Positions 7,975 through 16,804 of a stretch of DNA of 64,000 bases are shown here, piece after piece. Under the pieces are notes generated by a model that was not told where the DNA came from, did no database searches, and saw only the letters and a program-made list of their open reading frames with translations. The stretch comes from Stieleria magnilauensis (GTDB lineage: Bacteria; Planctomycetota; Planctomycetia; Pirellulales; Pirellulaceae). The stretch's first letter is position 1. The number at the start of each line of letters is the position of its first letter. A program made the translations under genes and the position numbers. The stretch is from NCBI GenBank assembly GCA_007753675.1, contig CP036432.1:1276394-1340393 (forward strand). Direction: 5' to 3'.

Positions 7975-10517
7975 GATGCTGCCCTCCCAAGGTCCACGGT
8001 CGCTACGGCGACCGTTCGGTAGTTGCGTTGATGTTTTTTCAGGTAGTCTTGGAAACGCGCCACTTCGGGGGCCAACCGGACCGCGGTGGATTGCCGCTCG
8101 ATGGCTTCGTGATAGGCTTGGGCGGCGGCCTTGCGATCACCGAGCTGTTGGTGCAGAAAACCGAGGTTGTTCAACACACCACCGAGCATGCTTTGCGTCT
8201 CGGCATCATCGCGAAACCGTTCCGCGAGCGGACGTCCGAGGGAGAGTGCCTGGTCAAAGGCGGCGAGTGCGGCGGTCCGTTGATCGGATTTGGACAGCGC
8301 CAGACCTAGGTGGTTGTAGCTGAGCACCAAGTCGCGACGATACGTTGCTTGTTCGGGCCATCGGGTGAGCAATTCGTTGCCGATTTCGATGGCTCGATTG
8401 AACGTGTCGATCGCCGCGGCGTTTCGCTGTGCTGCCGATTGAGCCGCCCCGAGCGTGTTGAGCGTGACAATCGTCTGCGTCGCCAGTTTCGCGTTTCCAC
8501 GATCGGCCTGGAGGGCATCGAGCTGTCCCGCGAGTGCTTCCCGCGCGTACACCACCGCACGCTCCGGTGACGTCGTGGTCAGCAAGCCGCTGAGATTGGT
8601 TCGGACCGTGGCGAGCTGTTGTTGACTCTCCGAGCTTGTCGGCTGACCGTTCTCTGTAAGAAGACGGATCGCTTCCAGATAGGTTTCTTCGGCTTTTTCT
8701 TTGGCTTCGGTTTGGTTCAGCAGCAAGCCCAAGTTGTTCAGACTGGTCGCCAAGGCCAGCCTGGCGGTTTGATATTGCTCGCTGGCCGCTCGCCGCACAA
8801 TGCGTTTTTGTGTCACGATGGCGCGGGCGAAGAATCGCGCGGCGTCTTCGAGCTTGCCGCCGCGGACATATGCCTGGGCCAGGTTGTTTTGACTGGTTGA
8901 CCAGTCGAGCAAGGTCGCATCGCTCGCCGTCGGCTGGGCGGCAAGCTGGGCGTAAAGCGATTCGCTGCGGGCGAGGGACTCGATCGCCTTGTCGTTTTCG
9001 CCGAGTTCGGACTGCAAGGAACCCGTCTTTCCCAGCGTCACCGCCAGGTCTTCGCGCAGTTGCGGATCATCTTGGGCTTCCGCGGCAAATCGCTGGTAGT
9101 AATCCAACGTAACAACTAAGAACTGACGTCTGACGGAGTCCGCGGCGGGGATATCGGAGAGCTGTTCGGCCACCTGTGCACCGAGTCGGTCGAGGACATC
9201 ACGGGCGAGCGCCTCGCCACGCGTGGCGCGCAGGGCGCTGTCATCGGAGGCCTGTTTGGCGGCAGCCAGCTTCGCCGTCGCGATCGCTGATCCCAGGAAA
9301 CCCAGCATGACGACCAATGCCCCGGTCATCACCACGTTGCGATGTTTGGCGGCCAGACGAGCAATGTGGTCGGCGATCGAGGGAGGCCGCGCGACGGTGG
9401 GGCGGCCCTCTAAAACGCGACTCAAGTCGCTGGCAAAGTCTTCGGCCGTGTCGTAACGATCTTCGCGACGTTTCGACATCGCTTTGGCGATCACGGTTTC
9501 CAAATCGCGCGGCAGATCCGGTCGCAGACTGCGCAGCGGTGTGACGCTGTCTTGGTCGATCTGTCGCAGAATCGTCGGGGCATCGTCGGCATCGTGAGCC
9601 GGACGCAGGGTCAGCATCTCGTACAGGGTCGCCGCGAGCGAGTAAATGTCGGCCCGCCCGTCGATCAACGCCGACTCGCCGCGCGCCTGTTCGGGACTCA
9701 TGTAACGCATCGTGCCGATGACATCGCCCGATCGCGTCAGCGTCACGTCGGATTGGCAGCGGGCGAGTCCGAAATCAGTGATCCAGATTTTCCCAGATTT
9801 GTCCAGCATCAGGTTGGACGGTTTGACGTCGCGATGGACCACCCCGTTCTCATGCGCGACGTGCAATGCCCCCGCGATGTCGATCGCCCAGCGTATGGTT
9901 TGCGACGTGCGGGCTTCGATCCGATGCGTTGCTTCATGGCGGGCCGATGTCACTTTCACGTCGATCGACTCTCCGTCGATGTACTGCATCGCATAATAAT
10001 GAACGCCCCGCTCGCTGCCGACGCTGTAGATCGGCACGATATTGGGATGCTGAAGCAAGCCTGCCGCGTGGGCTTCATTTTTGAATCGAGCGATTTGCCG
10101 AGCGTCGAGTAATGATGCGAGCGGCAACAGTTTGATCGCGACCCGGCGGTCAAGCGATTTTTGACTGGCTTCGTAAACGATCCCCATTCCGCCGCGTCCG
10201 ATTTCACGTTGGATCGTGAAATCTCCCAGCGTCATTTTGCGATGCTGCTCAGGCGAATCGGTGCGACTCGGATCTTGGAAACCGGGGGACACGCCATACA
10301 ACGCGTCGAGCTTTTCCAAGTACGCGGCAAAGACGTCGGCGAGATCTGGGTTCGCCTGGTTGACTTGACTGACATCCATGCGTTCGCCGTTTTCGAGCGC
10401 GAGCAAGTATTGATCGAGCAGCTCGGTCAAACGCGTCTGCTGATCTTCGGTTAACCCTTGTAGCATCGAGGGCTGCGAACCCGTGGCGTCGATGTCGGAT
10501 TGATTCAGTGCCACCAT
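7971..10517 (-). CDS. Membrane Ser/Thr protein kinase with C-terminal TPR repeats
   Basis: An 848-aa Hanks-type kinase. An N-terminal helical region (residues 18-80) is followed by the catalytic domain: glycine loop GRGGMG (107-112), VAIK lysine at 129, HRDVKPSN (228-235), DFG (248-250) and GTMRYMSPEQARGE in the activation segment. A membrane segment (VVMTGALVVMLGFLGSAIA) sits near residues 395-415. The rest is at least six tetratricopeptide repeats (NNLGLLLNQT, YNHLGLALSKSDQRTAALAAFDQAL, NNLGFLHQQLGDRKAAAQAY), presumably facing outward. The ATG at 10517 shares one base with the stop of the sigma gene (TGATG). Kinase-sigma coupling is common in planctomycetes and suggests that the kinase controls the sigma factor by phosphorylation. 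Confidence 0.93.
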   Translation of the reverse strand: MVALNQSDIDATGSQPSMLQGLTEDQQTRLTELLDQYLLALENGERMDVSQVNQANPDLADVFAAYLEKLDALYGVSPGFQDPSRTDSPEQHRKMTLGDFTIQREIGRGGMGIVYEASQKSLDRRVAIKLLPLASLLDARQIARFKNEAHAAGLLQHPNIVPIYSVGSERGVHYYAMQYIDGESIDVKVTSARHEATHRIEARTSQTIRWAIDIAGALHVAHENGVVHRDVKPSNLMLDKSGKIWITDFGLARCQSDVTLTRSGDVIGTMRYMSPEQARGESALIDGRADIYSLAATLYEMLTLRPAHDADDAPTILRQIDQDSVTPLRSLRPDLPRDLETVIAKAMSKRREDRYDTAEDFASDLSRVLEGRPTVARPPSIADHIARLAAKHRNVVMTGALVVMLGFLGSAIATAKLAAAKQASDDSALRATRGEALARDVLDRLGAQVAEQLSDIPAADSVRRQFLVVTLDYYQRFAAEAQDDPQLREDLAVTLGKTGSLQSELGENDKAIESLARSESLYAQLAAQPTASDATLLDWSTSQNNLAQAYVRGGKLEDAARFFARAIVTQKRIVRRAASEQYQTARLALATSLNNLGLLLNQTEAKEKAEETYLEAIRLLTENGQPTSSESQQQLATVRTNLSGLLTTTSPERAVVYAREALAGQLDALQADRGNAKLATQTIVTLNTLGAAQSAAQRNAAAIDTFNRAIEIGNELLTRWPEQATYRRDLVLSYNHLGLALSKSDQRTAALAAFDQALSLGRPLAERFRDDAETQSMLGGVLNNLGFLHQQLGDRKAAAQAYHEAIERQSTAVRLAPEVARFQDYLKKHQRNYRTVAVATVDLGRAAS

Positions 10518-11194
10518 CAATGCATCGCCCCGGTTGTTTTAAAACTTTCCAACGCCCGCAACCAAAGCATCCGAACGGCGCCGCACTTGCGATCCATCCG
10601 CTGGGCAATCTCGTCGAACGAGAGACCTTGCAAGACGCGGAGCACAATGACCTCGCGATAATGAGGTTTCAGCTTGCTGAGTTGGTCGGCCAGGATCACC
10701 GCGCTTTCGCGGGCCTGCAGCGGAGAACTGGGCGAAGGACCGCCGGCGGGTAACATCCCGGCCAGGTTACACGCAGAGTTTTCCAACTGATTGTTGACCA
10801 CTTCCAACGACACTTCGCGGCGGATGTCACGCTTTTCGACTTTGATGTGACGTTTGAAACTGCGATGAAGCGTGTGGATCAAGATCGTCCGCAACCAGCA
10901 CAACAATTCGCCTTGGCTGGTCCCCCGAAAATCGGCAAAGTCCTGATGGGCTGCCAACATCGCTTCTTGAACGATGTCAGAAGGATTCAATCGACGACGC
11001 AATCGGCGGTCCAGTTGGGTGCTGGCCAGGATGGTCAAATAGTTGGCATACCATTGCAGCAGCTGGCCGAGTGCATCACGGTCACCATTGCGGGCACTGG
11101 CGAGCAATTCGGGAAAACCGGCCTCGTCGCCCGGGTCTGCGGGGGGAGCGGAATCAACCGAATAGATTGGGCTGGGGGAGTCGGTGGTGACCAT
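10517..11194 (-). CDS. RNA polymerase sigma factor, ECF/sigma-70 type, planctomycete kinase-linked group
   Basis: A 225-aa sigma factor. Region 2 is seen at about residues 45-110 (ILASTQLDRRLRRRLNPSDI, VQEAMLAAHQDFADFRG, LLCWLRTILIHTLHRSFKRH). Region 4 is at about residues 165-222 (LSKLKPHYREVIVLRVLQGL, SFDEIAQRMDRKCGAVRMLW). The linker is long, as in the planctomycete-specific ECF groups that lack an anti-sigma factor and are encoded beside a Ser/Thr kinase, exactly the situation here. The start is ATG 11194. The stop overlaps the kinase ATG, so sigma, kinase and the LExR protein form one transcript. The promoter target is unknown. Confidence 0.92.
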   Translation of the reverse strand: MVTTDSPSPIYSVDSAPPADPGDEAGFPELLASARNGDRDALGQLLQWYANYLTILASTQLDRRLRRRLNPSDIVQEAMLAAHQDFADFRGTSQGELLCWLRTILIHTLHRSFKRHIKVEKRDIRREVSLEVVNNQLENSACNLAGMLPAGGPSPSSPLQARESAVILADQLSKLKPHYREVIVLRVLQGLSFDEIAQRMDRKCGAVRMLWLRALESFKTTGAMH

Positions 11195-11358
11195 GTTGCG
11201 GACTTCAGCAGGAGAGAAGAAAGAGGGGCGGAAAAGCAGCCGAGCGGGGAGAGGATTTCACCGTTTTGCTGCCCGCTGTTAAGTCAGTTGCGACGAGAGA
11301 CGTGAATCCGCCGCGCTTTTGAACATTTTTTTCAAAAGATTGTTCTCCGTCACTTTGC

Positions 11359-13086
11359 TCACCGAAACGATCGACGGGCTCGGAATTGACCGCCGCGGGT
11401 TCGCCCCAGCGAAGCAAAAAACGCATCCGATGGCACGTGATGGCGATGTCGTGGACGCGTCATCTCGCCCGATTCACTTGCCAGATCGCGGAATGCCTGC
11501 AGCTCTTCAAACGACACGCCGCCGTCGTCGTCGACGTCTGCGGCCGAAATCTTCCGCCACCGCCGCTCGCCGAGTTCGGTCTCGGTCAGCAGCCCGTTTC
11601 CATCGCTGTCTTTTTCGTTGAACGCTTCCAATTGGAACGCCAGCAATGCCGAATCGATTTCGTCCAGGGTGATGAGCCCATCGCCGTTGCGATCGGCATT
11701 CAGCGTCGTCAGTTTGTTCCAAAGCCGCTCGGACACTTCCGCTTCCGAAAGCGCGCCGTCTTCGTCGGCATCAAAACGGGCGACGAAGACTTCGGTTTCT
11801 GCTCCGAACAGGCTTGCAGGGAAACGCCGGACGAGATGATGACCGTGATCGGTTTCGTCTGTGTCGTCCGCGCCGTCATCGGTCTGGTCCACCAGGCCCC
11901 CGTCGTCGATTGGGTCGGTGCTTTCGTCTGCGTCATCGCTGGCGTCCACCTCATCCATTTCCTCGACCTCGCTGCTGTCATCCAGTTCGTTGTCCATTTC
12001 CTGTTCGTCACCCTCCTCCAGTTCGCCGCTTTCCTCCAGCGTTTCGGTGTCCTCCGATTCGGCGTCGGCGGTGATCGAATCGAGGGTTTCCGAATTGCCG
12101 TTGTGGAGCGCGTTGATGACCGTCAAAGCATCGAGAGCCGTGATCGCATTGTCGCCGTTGACATCACACAAGCCGACGGTTTCAACTTCCGACACGTCCG
12201 TCAGTCCGCTGGACGTCGCCCGATCGAGTTGGTTGATGACCATCAACGCATCCAACGGTGTTGTCGTGTTGTCTCCATTGACGTCGGTCGGATTGGTGTA
12301 GTTAAAGTCCACTTGCTCGGCATCCAGTCGACCACCGAACGGATGCCAGCGTCCGCCGCGTCGCCATCGACTCGGCGGGAACGGGTAGTCGTCGCTGTCC
12401 CCGCTGTCGGTGTCAACGTTGCCGGTCGGGGTTTCGTCCATCGGTTCATCGGTCGTCGATTCATTGCTTGTGTCGATGTCAACATCGGACGTGTCAACGA
12501 CGTCGGTCGTGTCGGTGCTGGCGGCGTACAGTTCTTGGATCGCGGCAACATCGACACTGCTCAGGCTGGTGAACGATTGACTGGGCGAAACAAACGGGGC
12601 CAACACGCTGGCGGCCGAATCGGTGTGATCGAGTCCCAGAGAGTGACCGATTTCGTGAACGGCGACCCAAACCAGATCAAAGGCGTTGTTCCCCAGTGCG
12701 TTTCCCACCTCCCAAACTTCAGACACGTCAAATTGAATGTCGCCGGCAATTCGGGCCGGATTCACGTCGTCGGGAAAGTACGCTTGGGCCAAGGTGCCTG
12801 CCGTGCCATCGATGTTGACAAAGGAAATGTCGATGGAATCTCGCAAACCGAGTTGGTCGGTGGGTGTGAAGGTGATGTCCGCAACACTGGACCAGACGTC
12901 GAGTGCCGCTTCGATGGCCGCCGTGGTTTCGGCTGGCGAGAGTGAACTTGGTGATCCGTTGATGGTGTAAGTCAGTTCGGCGCTTCCCAATCCGACACCG
13001 TCCCAACCAAAACTGGCTGCCAGGACACGTCGCGTTTCGAGGGGCTGGATGGACAGACGACGCTTTCTTTTTTTGGGGTGTTTCAT
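11359..13086 (-). CDS. Secreted matrixin-like metalloprotease with dockerin-type and EF-hand calcium modules
   Basis: I use ATG 13086, which puts a basic leader and the LETRRVLAA motif at residues 16-24; the longer frame from GTG 13296 overlaps the upstream gene. Residues 25-190 are a zinc protease domain with HEIGHSLGLDH at 144-154 (three His ligands and catalytic Glu), typical of matrixins. Two dockerin-like modules follow at 268-290 and 308-330 (DVNGDN..TALDAL.VIN). A strongly acidic linker spans 339-413. Four EF-hand loops lie at about 438, 464, 492 and 517 (DADEDGALSEAE, NADRNGDGLITLDE, DSDGNGLLTETE, DVDDDGGVSFEE). The product (575 aa) is probably a Ca-stabilised cell-surface or extracellular protease. 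Confidence 0.88.
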   Translation of the reverse strand: MKHPKKRKRRLSIQPLETRRVLAASFGWDGVGLGSAELTYTINGSPSSLSPAETTAAIEAALDVWSSVADITFTPTDQLGLRDSIDISFVNIDGTAGTLAQAYFPDDVNPARIAGDIQFDVSEVWEVGNALGNNAFDLVWVAVHEIGHSLGLDHTDSAASVLAPFVSPSQSFTSLSSVDVAAIQELYAASTDTTDVVDTSDVDIDTSNESTTDEPMDETPTGNVDTDSGDSDDYPFPPSRWRRGGRWHPFGGRLDAEQVDFNYTNPTDVNGDNTTTPLDALMVINQLDRATSSGLTDVSEVETVGLCDVNGDNAITALDALTVINALHNGNSETLDSITADAESEDTETLEESGELEEGDEQEMDNELDDSSEVEEMDEVDASDDADESTDPIDDGGLVDQTDDGADDTDETDHGHHLVRRFPASLFGAETEVFVARFDADEDGALSEAEVSERLWNKLTTLNADRNGDGLITLDEIDSALLAFQLEAFNEKDSDGNGLLTETELGERRWRKISAADVDDDGGVSFEELQAFRDLASESGEMTRPRHRHHVPSDAFFASLGRTRGGQFRARRSFR

Positions 13087-13292
13087 GAGCGGTTTTGAAA
13101 AGTCGATTCGTAGCGGCGGTCGGAAGTCGTGATGAATGGGAAAGCTCATCAGCGGCTGCGTGCCGACACGATCGTTCCCGATAGACAGGGGACTTTTTCG
13201 ACCGGCGATGTCACAATCGACGCCAAAACTCTGGGTGGCGTGTTGATTTCGCCGCGAGTTCCACTTGCGGACAAGTGCTCCAGTCACACGCA

Positions 13293-14909
13293 TCACTCTT
13301 CGAAATCGTTTTCGGGATCGTACAGGGGCATGTGGCGGTAGTAGACTTCCAGGCAGTACACGGAAAAACAGGTCGTATACAGACGACCGGCATGGCGTCC
13401 CCAGGCGTCATTTTGAGGCGACCAACTGCCTCGTTCGCGGCCATGCAACACTTGCCGCGCCGGCAGATCGACTTTCAGTTTGTCGTTCCATTCCGTCCAA
13501 TGCCGCCCACCGTAGTGATGCAGGGCTTGGGTCGCGTAGTACCAGTAGTAGACATCCGGCTGGCGAAAACTGATCGGATGGTTGATTGCCAACGTTCCCA
13601 ATCCTTGTGCCATCCCGGGCATGTTGCGATGCCATCCCAAGTATTGTCGACAAAGGAGTCCTTCGGCGGTCATTGACGGCGAGGCCACGTCGCCGACGGT
13701 GTAGGCGTAACCGACGGCGTAGTAGTCATTTTCACGTCCGGCACGCACCGAATCGAGGTACCGCTGGACGTTGGGCCAAATGGAATCGTCGACCTCCAAC
13801 CCCCCGGCCTCGCCGCTTTTCAGCCCCATGACAAACCAACCGGTCACCGAAGTATCGCTGTCGATCCGTGGTTGGTAGCGCCAACCGCCTTGAGGCGACT
13901 GGGCGCGGACCGCGAAGTCACAGGAGCGTTGGGCATAGGGACGAATCCATGAATCGCCGGTCATCGCGTACAGTTCGCACAACGCGATCATCGCTTGCGC
14001 TTGCGCGTACATTTTTTCATGCGGCGCCGACTGGACCGCCATGAAGCCTTGACGGTCTTGCTGCTTGACCAACCAACGCACCGCCCGCGCCAACTCCTTC
14101 CGATACGGTCCGCTGTGATGCGTGCTGCCGGACCCCATGAATGCGATCATCGCCATTGCGGTGGCGCTCACCTTGTTCTCTGATCGGGCGCCATCGCTGT
14201 ACGGACCAAGAAGACTCCAGCTTCCGTCACCGAGTTGTTGTCGTTTCAGCCACTGCAATCCCAGCTTCACCGCGTCTTCGGTCGCCTGCGTCCCCCCGGA
14301 TCGTTTTAGAAGCTCTTGTTTCATTGCCCCGCTGCGCCCGCCAAACATGTTCTTGGGAGACGGTGGCAATTTGACGACCGATGCCTCGACCAACCCTTCG
14401 CCTCGTTCCAAGACCGGTTCCAGAGAAACCAGTTCAACGGACGCGTCAAAATCGAGCGGATCGATGTCTAGTTCTGATTCGTTTGGCGTTTCCGTCGGCA
14501 GATCCTCCCATTGAATCGGTTCGATCGAGAACTCAGCGAATTCCGGCGTCTCCGCAGACTCTCCCTGGGTGATCGTCAGCACCATGTCGCCAATTTGCCC
14601 CGAAGAAGTGCTGATCAACGCCAGCAACAACAACAACAGCAGGTGGACGAACAAGCTAAACAGCCAAGCCGGCATTTCTTCCAGTTGGCGTTTGAGGGTT
14701 CGATAATGAAAACGACCCTCCAATTGCTCCAGGTCCTCGTCCGTCGGCGCCGCGTCGTGGATCGTCGGAGCCACCGGCTTGGTGACGTGGGGCTTGTCGC
14801 GCCGCCAACGATCACGCAAGGACGGAGTCCGAGGCCGCGCCACCGGCGGCATGATGACGGCGGGGGGCAGGTTGGGCGTGCCGAAAGTCGATTGAGAGGA
14901 GGCGTGCAT
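13293..14909 (-). CDS. Membrane-anchored prenyltransferase/squalene-oxidase repeat protein
   Basis: A 538-aa protein starting at ATG 14909 (a TTG 17 codons upstream is the alternative). Residues 40-110 include a membrane segment (WLFSLFVHLLLLLLLALIS). From about residue 205 there are alpha-alpha toroid repeats of the squalene cyclase/complement C3d type: LQWLKRQQLGDGSW, AVRWLVKQQDRQGFM, SCDFAVRAQSPQGGWRYQP, DTSVTGWFVMGLKSGEAGGL and WPNVQRYLDSVR. It lacks the DxDD catalytic acid of true squalene-hopene cyclases, so I do not call it a cyclase. Similar proteins are frequent in planctomycetes with no assigned role; binding or scaffolding at the envelope is a guess. It lies upstream of the metalloprotease gene on the same strand, 206 bases apart. 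Confidence 0.8.
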   Translation of the reverse strand: MHASSQSTFGTPNLPPAVIMPPVARPRTPSLRDRWRRDKPHVTKPVAPTIHDAAPTDEDLEQLEGRFHYRTLKRQLEEMPAWLFSLFVHLLLLLLLALISTSSGQIGDMVLTITQGESAETPEFAEFSIEPIQWEDLPTETPNESELDIDPLDFDASVELVSLEPVLERGEGLVEASVVKLPPSPKNMFGGRSGAMKQELLKRSGGTQATEDAVKLGLQWLKRQQLGDGSWSLLGPYSDGARSENKVSATAMAMIAFMGSGSTHHSGPYRKELARAVRWLVKQQDRQGFMAVQSAPHEKMYAQAQAMIALCELYAMTGDSWIRPYAQRSCDFAVRAQSPQGGWRYQPRIDSDTSVTGWFVMGLKSGEAGGLEVDDSIWPNVQRYLDSVRAGRENDYYAVGYAYTVGDVASPSMTAEGLLCRQYLGWHRNMPGMAQGLGTLAINHPISFRQPDVYYWYYATQALHHYGGRHWTEWNDKLKVDLPARQVLHGRERGSWSPQNDAWGRHAGRLYTTCFSVYCLEVYYRHMPLYDPENDFEE

Positions 14910-15050
14910 GGGAGGGAAACGAAGAAGAGAGTTGGGGTGGAAAAGCCGCGTCAAAACCAAGGATCGGGAAAGGCTTCCTGTCCGCCTATCTTTCAGCCGG
15001 TCAACGCGGCGTCGACGGACCGAAAGCCTCTCCCACCCAAGTGACGCTTG

Positions 15051-15500
15051 CTAGTTCGTGACCAACGAAACCAGCGAGTACCGGTCGGCCGTGTCACCGC
15101 CAGTTTCGTTCTCACGTTTCTCCACAAGCCTTGCGATCCGTTCGGCGCGTGCAGCCCGCTTGGCCTCCGCCCGCGCCAGCCGCATCGGTCGGACACGCTC
15201 TTCATATGCGATTCGAGCCGCGCGTTGGCGTTGGGCGTTTTGATAACCCATCGCGTAGATTTGGTTTTGAACCTGTGCCGAGTATTGTTGAGCCATCAGT
15301 CCCAACGATTGTGGATAATTCGACGCCAGGACGTTGGACGAGTACGGAAGGCTGGTGTTCAACTGAGTCGCGCTGCCGGTCGGCATTCCACCGCCCCTGC
15401 CTCCCCCGCCGCTGCATTGGGCGACGACTTGGTCGGACGAACACATCGCCACTGATACCAACCCCGCGACCAAGATTCCCATTGTTTGTTTGCCAATCAC
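15051..15500 (-). CDS. Small exported hypothetical protein
   Basis: The start GTG at 15500 is chosen because GGAGG lies seven bases before it, and it gives a signal peptide (IGKQTMGILVAGLVSVAMCS, then VVAQC). The longer frame to 15557 would place 19 residues ahead of the leader. The 149-aa product has a Gly-rich stretch after cleavage and a C-terminal charged helix rich in Arg, Ala and Glu (about residues 95-140). I recognise no family. It is in the same direction as the prenyltransferase-repeat gene 141 bases downstream and may be co-transcribed with it. Confidence 0.6.
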   Translation of the reverse strand: MIGKQTMGILVAGLVSVAMCSSDQVVAQCSGGGGRGGGMPTGSATQLNTSLPYSSNVLASNYPQSLGLMAQQYSAQVQNQIYAMGYQNAQRQRAARIAYEERVRPMRLARAEAKRAARAERIARLVEKRENETGGDTADRYSLVSLVTN

Positions 15501-15662
15501 GACTACACCTCCGCGTGCACTGAATTGAGAAAAGAGTGGAGCCGCTGTCCGGCTCACTGATTCAGTAGGGAATGTGAGTCGAGATTCGTCACAGAGAATT
15601 TTGCTTGAGGCGTTCTGATTGAGGTTAACTTGGTGGTGCTGGTTTTTGGCGGATGAGTGATA

Positions 15663-15680
15663 CGCCGCCTAAAGGCGGCG
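15663..15680. terminator. GC-rich hairpin (7-bp stem, TAAA loop)
   Basis: CGCCGCC-TAAA-GGCGGCG forms a perfect seven-pair stem. It lies 108 bases past the stop of the pentapeptide-repeat gene (minus strand), so it could end that transcript, but no T-tract follows on either side. The next bases (about 15690-15714, CTAAAGGCTGGACACCAACG) are a single relative of the repeat head that forms the 59145-59706 array, so this may be part of a repeat rather than a terminator. Confidence 0.4.
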
Positions 15681-15787
15681 TGTGGGAGCGCCTAAAGGCT
15701 GGACACCAACGGTTGCCGGATTGCGCGTCACGAAACACCAACGAGCCCGTCAATTGAACGCGCGGGGCAAAGGGGCGCGACAGCAGT

Positions 15788-16804
15788 CTACTCTTCGATC
15801 GGCGGGCGTTCTTGCCCACGTCCTTCGGGTCCACGTCCTCCCGGACCGCGTCCTTCTGGTCCATGCCCTCCCGGACCACGCCCTTCGGGACCACGTGCGT
15901 CAGGTCCACGTCCTTCGGGACCACGTGCGTCAGGTCCACGTCCTTCGGGTCCACGTCCTTCAGGTCCACGTCCTTCGGGTCCACGTCCTTCGGGTCCACG
16001 TCCTTCGGGTCCACGTCCTTCGGGTCCACGTCCTTCGGGACCGCGTCCTTCGGGGCCGCGTCCTTCAGGTCTACGTCCTTCGGGACCACGTGCGTCAGGT
16101 CCACGTCCATCGGGTCCACGTCCTTCGGGGCCGCGTCCTTCGGGGCCGCGTCCTTCGGGGCCGCGTCCTTCGGGGCCGCGTCCTTCGGGGCCGCGTCCTT
16201 CGGGGCCGCGTCCTTCGGGACCACGTCCTTCGGGACCACGTGCGTCAGGTCCACGTCCTTCAGGGCCGCGTCCTTCAGGGCCGCGTCCTTCGGGTCCACG
16301 CCCTTCGGGTTCACGTCCTTCAGGGCCACGCGTGTCGCGGCCGCGTCCGTCGGGTCGAGGACCGTCGGGTCCGCGTGCATCCGGTCCACGCCCTTCGGGA
16401 CCTCGTGCGCCGGCGTCAGGTCCGGCGGGGCCGCCGCTGCGCCGTCGAGCATCGGGGGCTCGCCGCAGTCGCTGGCGTTGATCGGCCGTCAAAATCTCTG
16501 CCAACCGGCGATCCACTTTCGCTTGCAACTTCGCGATCGCTTCGCGTTGGACCTCCGATAAATCGAGTTGCGAGTGAAGCATCATTGGCAGGATCTGCCC
16601 GACCGGCGGTGCCCCGTGCCGTTCCGGGCCCCCATGCGTGTCGGCTCGGTGAGGCGGTTGATGCTGGGGACCGTCCCCTCGATGATCTCGTGAGGGAACG
16701 CGACGGTCCGAGTCAGCGGGCGGCTGAGCGGGTGGCTGGGCGAGCGCGGAACCGGCGAGCAGGACTGCGGAGCCGGCGAAGAGTGTAGCAAGACGGGTTT
16801 TCAT
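15788..16804 (-). CDS. Secreted LTxxQ-like protein with a long EGRGP pentapeptide repeat tail
   Basis: The start is ATG 16804, which begins a signal peptide (MKTRLATLFAGSAVLLAGSA, cleavage after LAQ). Residues 79-114 are helical (LDLSEVQREAIAKL, RRLAEILTADQRQRLRR) and resemble the LTxxQ segments of Spy/CpxP-type periplasmic proteins. From about residue 130 to the end the protein is a repeat of G-P-(E/D)-(G/A)-R, roughly 40 units, without aromatic residues, so the tail is disordered and rich in charge pairs. The final residues (RPPIEE) break the repeat. It lies downstream of the sigma-kinase pair on the same strand, and the kinase C-terminus has the same composition and an LTPTQRQ motif. A stress-sensing or matrix role is inferred. 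Confidence 0.7.
   Translation of the reverse strand: MKTRLATLFAGSAVLLAGSALAQPPAQPPADSDRRVPSRDHRGDGPQHQPPHRADTHGGPERHGAPPVGQILPMMLHSQLDLSEVQREAIAKLQAKVDRRLAEILTADQRQRLRRAPDARRRSGGPAGPDAGARGPEGRGPDARGPDGPRPDGRGRDTRGPEGREPEGRGPEGRGPEGRGPEGRGPDARGPEGRGPEGRGPEGRGPEGRGPEGRGPEGRGPEGRGPEGRGPDGRGPDARGPEGRRPEGRGPEGRGPEGRGPEGRGPEGRGPEGRGPEGRGPEGRGPEGRGPDARGPEGRGPDARGPEGRGPGGHGPEGRGPGGRGPEGRGQERPPIEE
15812..16320. repeat. 15-bp tandem repeats coding for the pentapeptide tail
   Basis: The unit CGTCCTTCGGGTCCA and close variants recur every 15 bases through most of this stretch. Third-position changes alternate GGGTCCA, GGGACCA, GGGGCCG and CAGGTCC, so the repeats have diverged while keeping the coding frame. 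As the unit is a multiple of three and lacks stop codons in several frames, long frames are open on both strands; only the minus-strand frame with a signal peptide is credible. Confidence 0.9.

Noticed and set aside
11386..12945. 519-codon plus-strand frame opposite the metalloprotease gene
   Set aside because: The minus-strand frame has a zinc protease motif, dockerin and EF-hand loops; the plus frame is its shadow in GC-rich DNA.
13293..14909. Squalene-hopene cyclase
   Set aside because: The toroid repeats are present but the DxDD catalytic motif is absent, and the protein has a different N-terminal anchor.
15682..16788. 368-codon plus-strand frame across the pentapeptide repeats
   Set aside because: It is a by-product of the 15-bp repeat; the minus frame alone has a signal peptide and a non-repeat domain.
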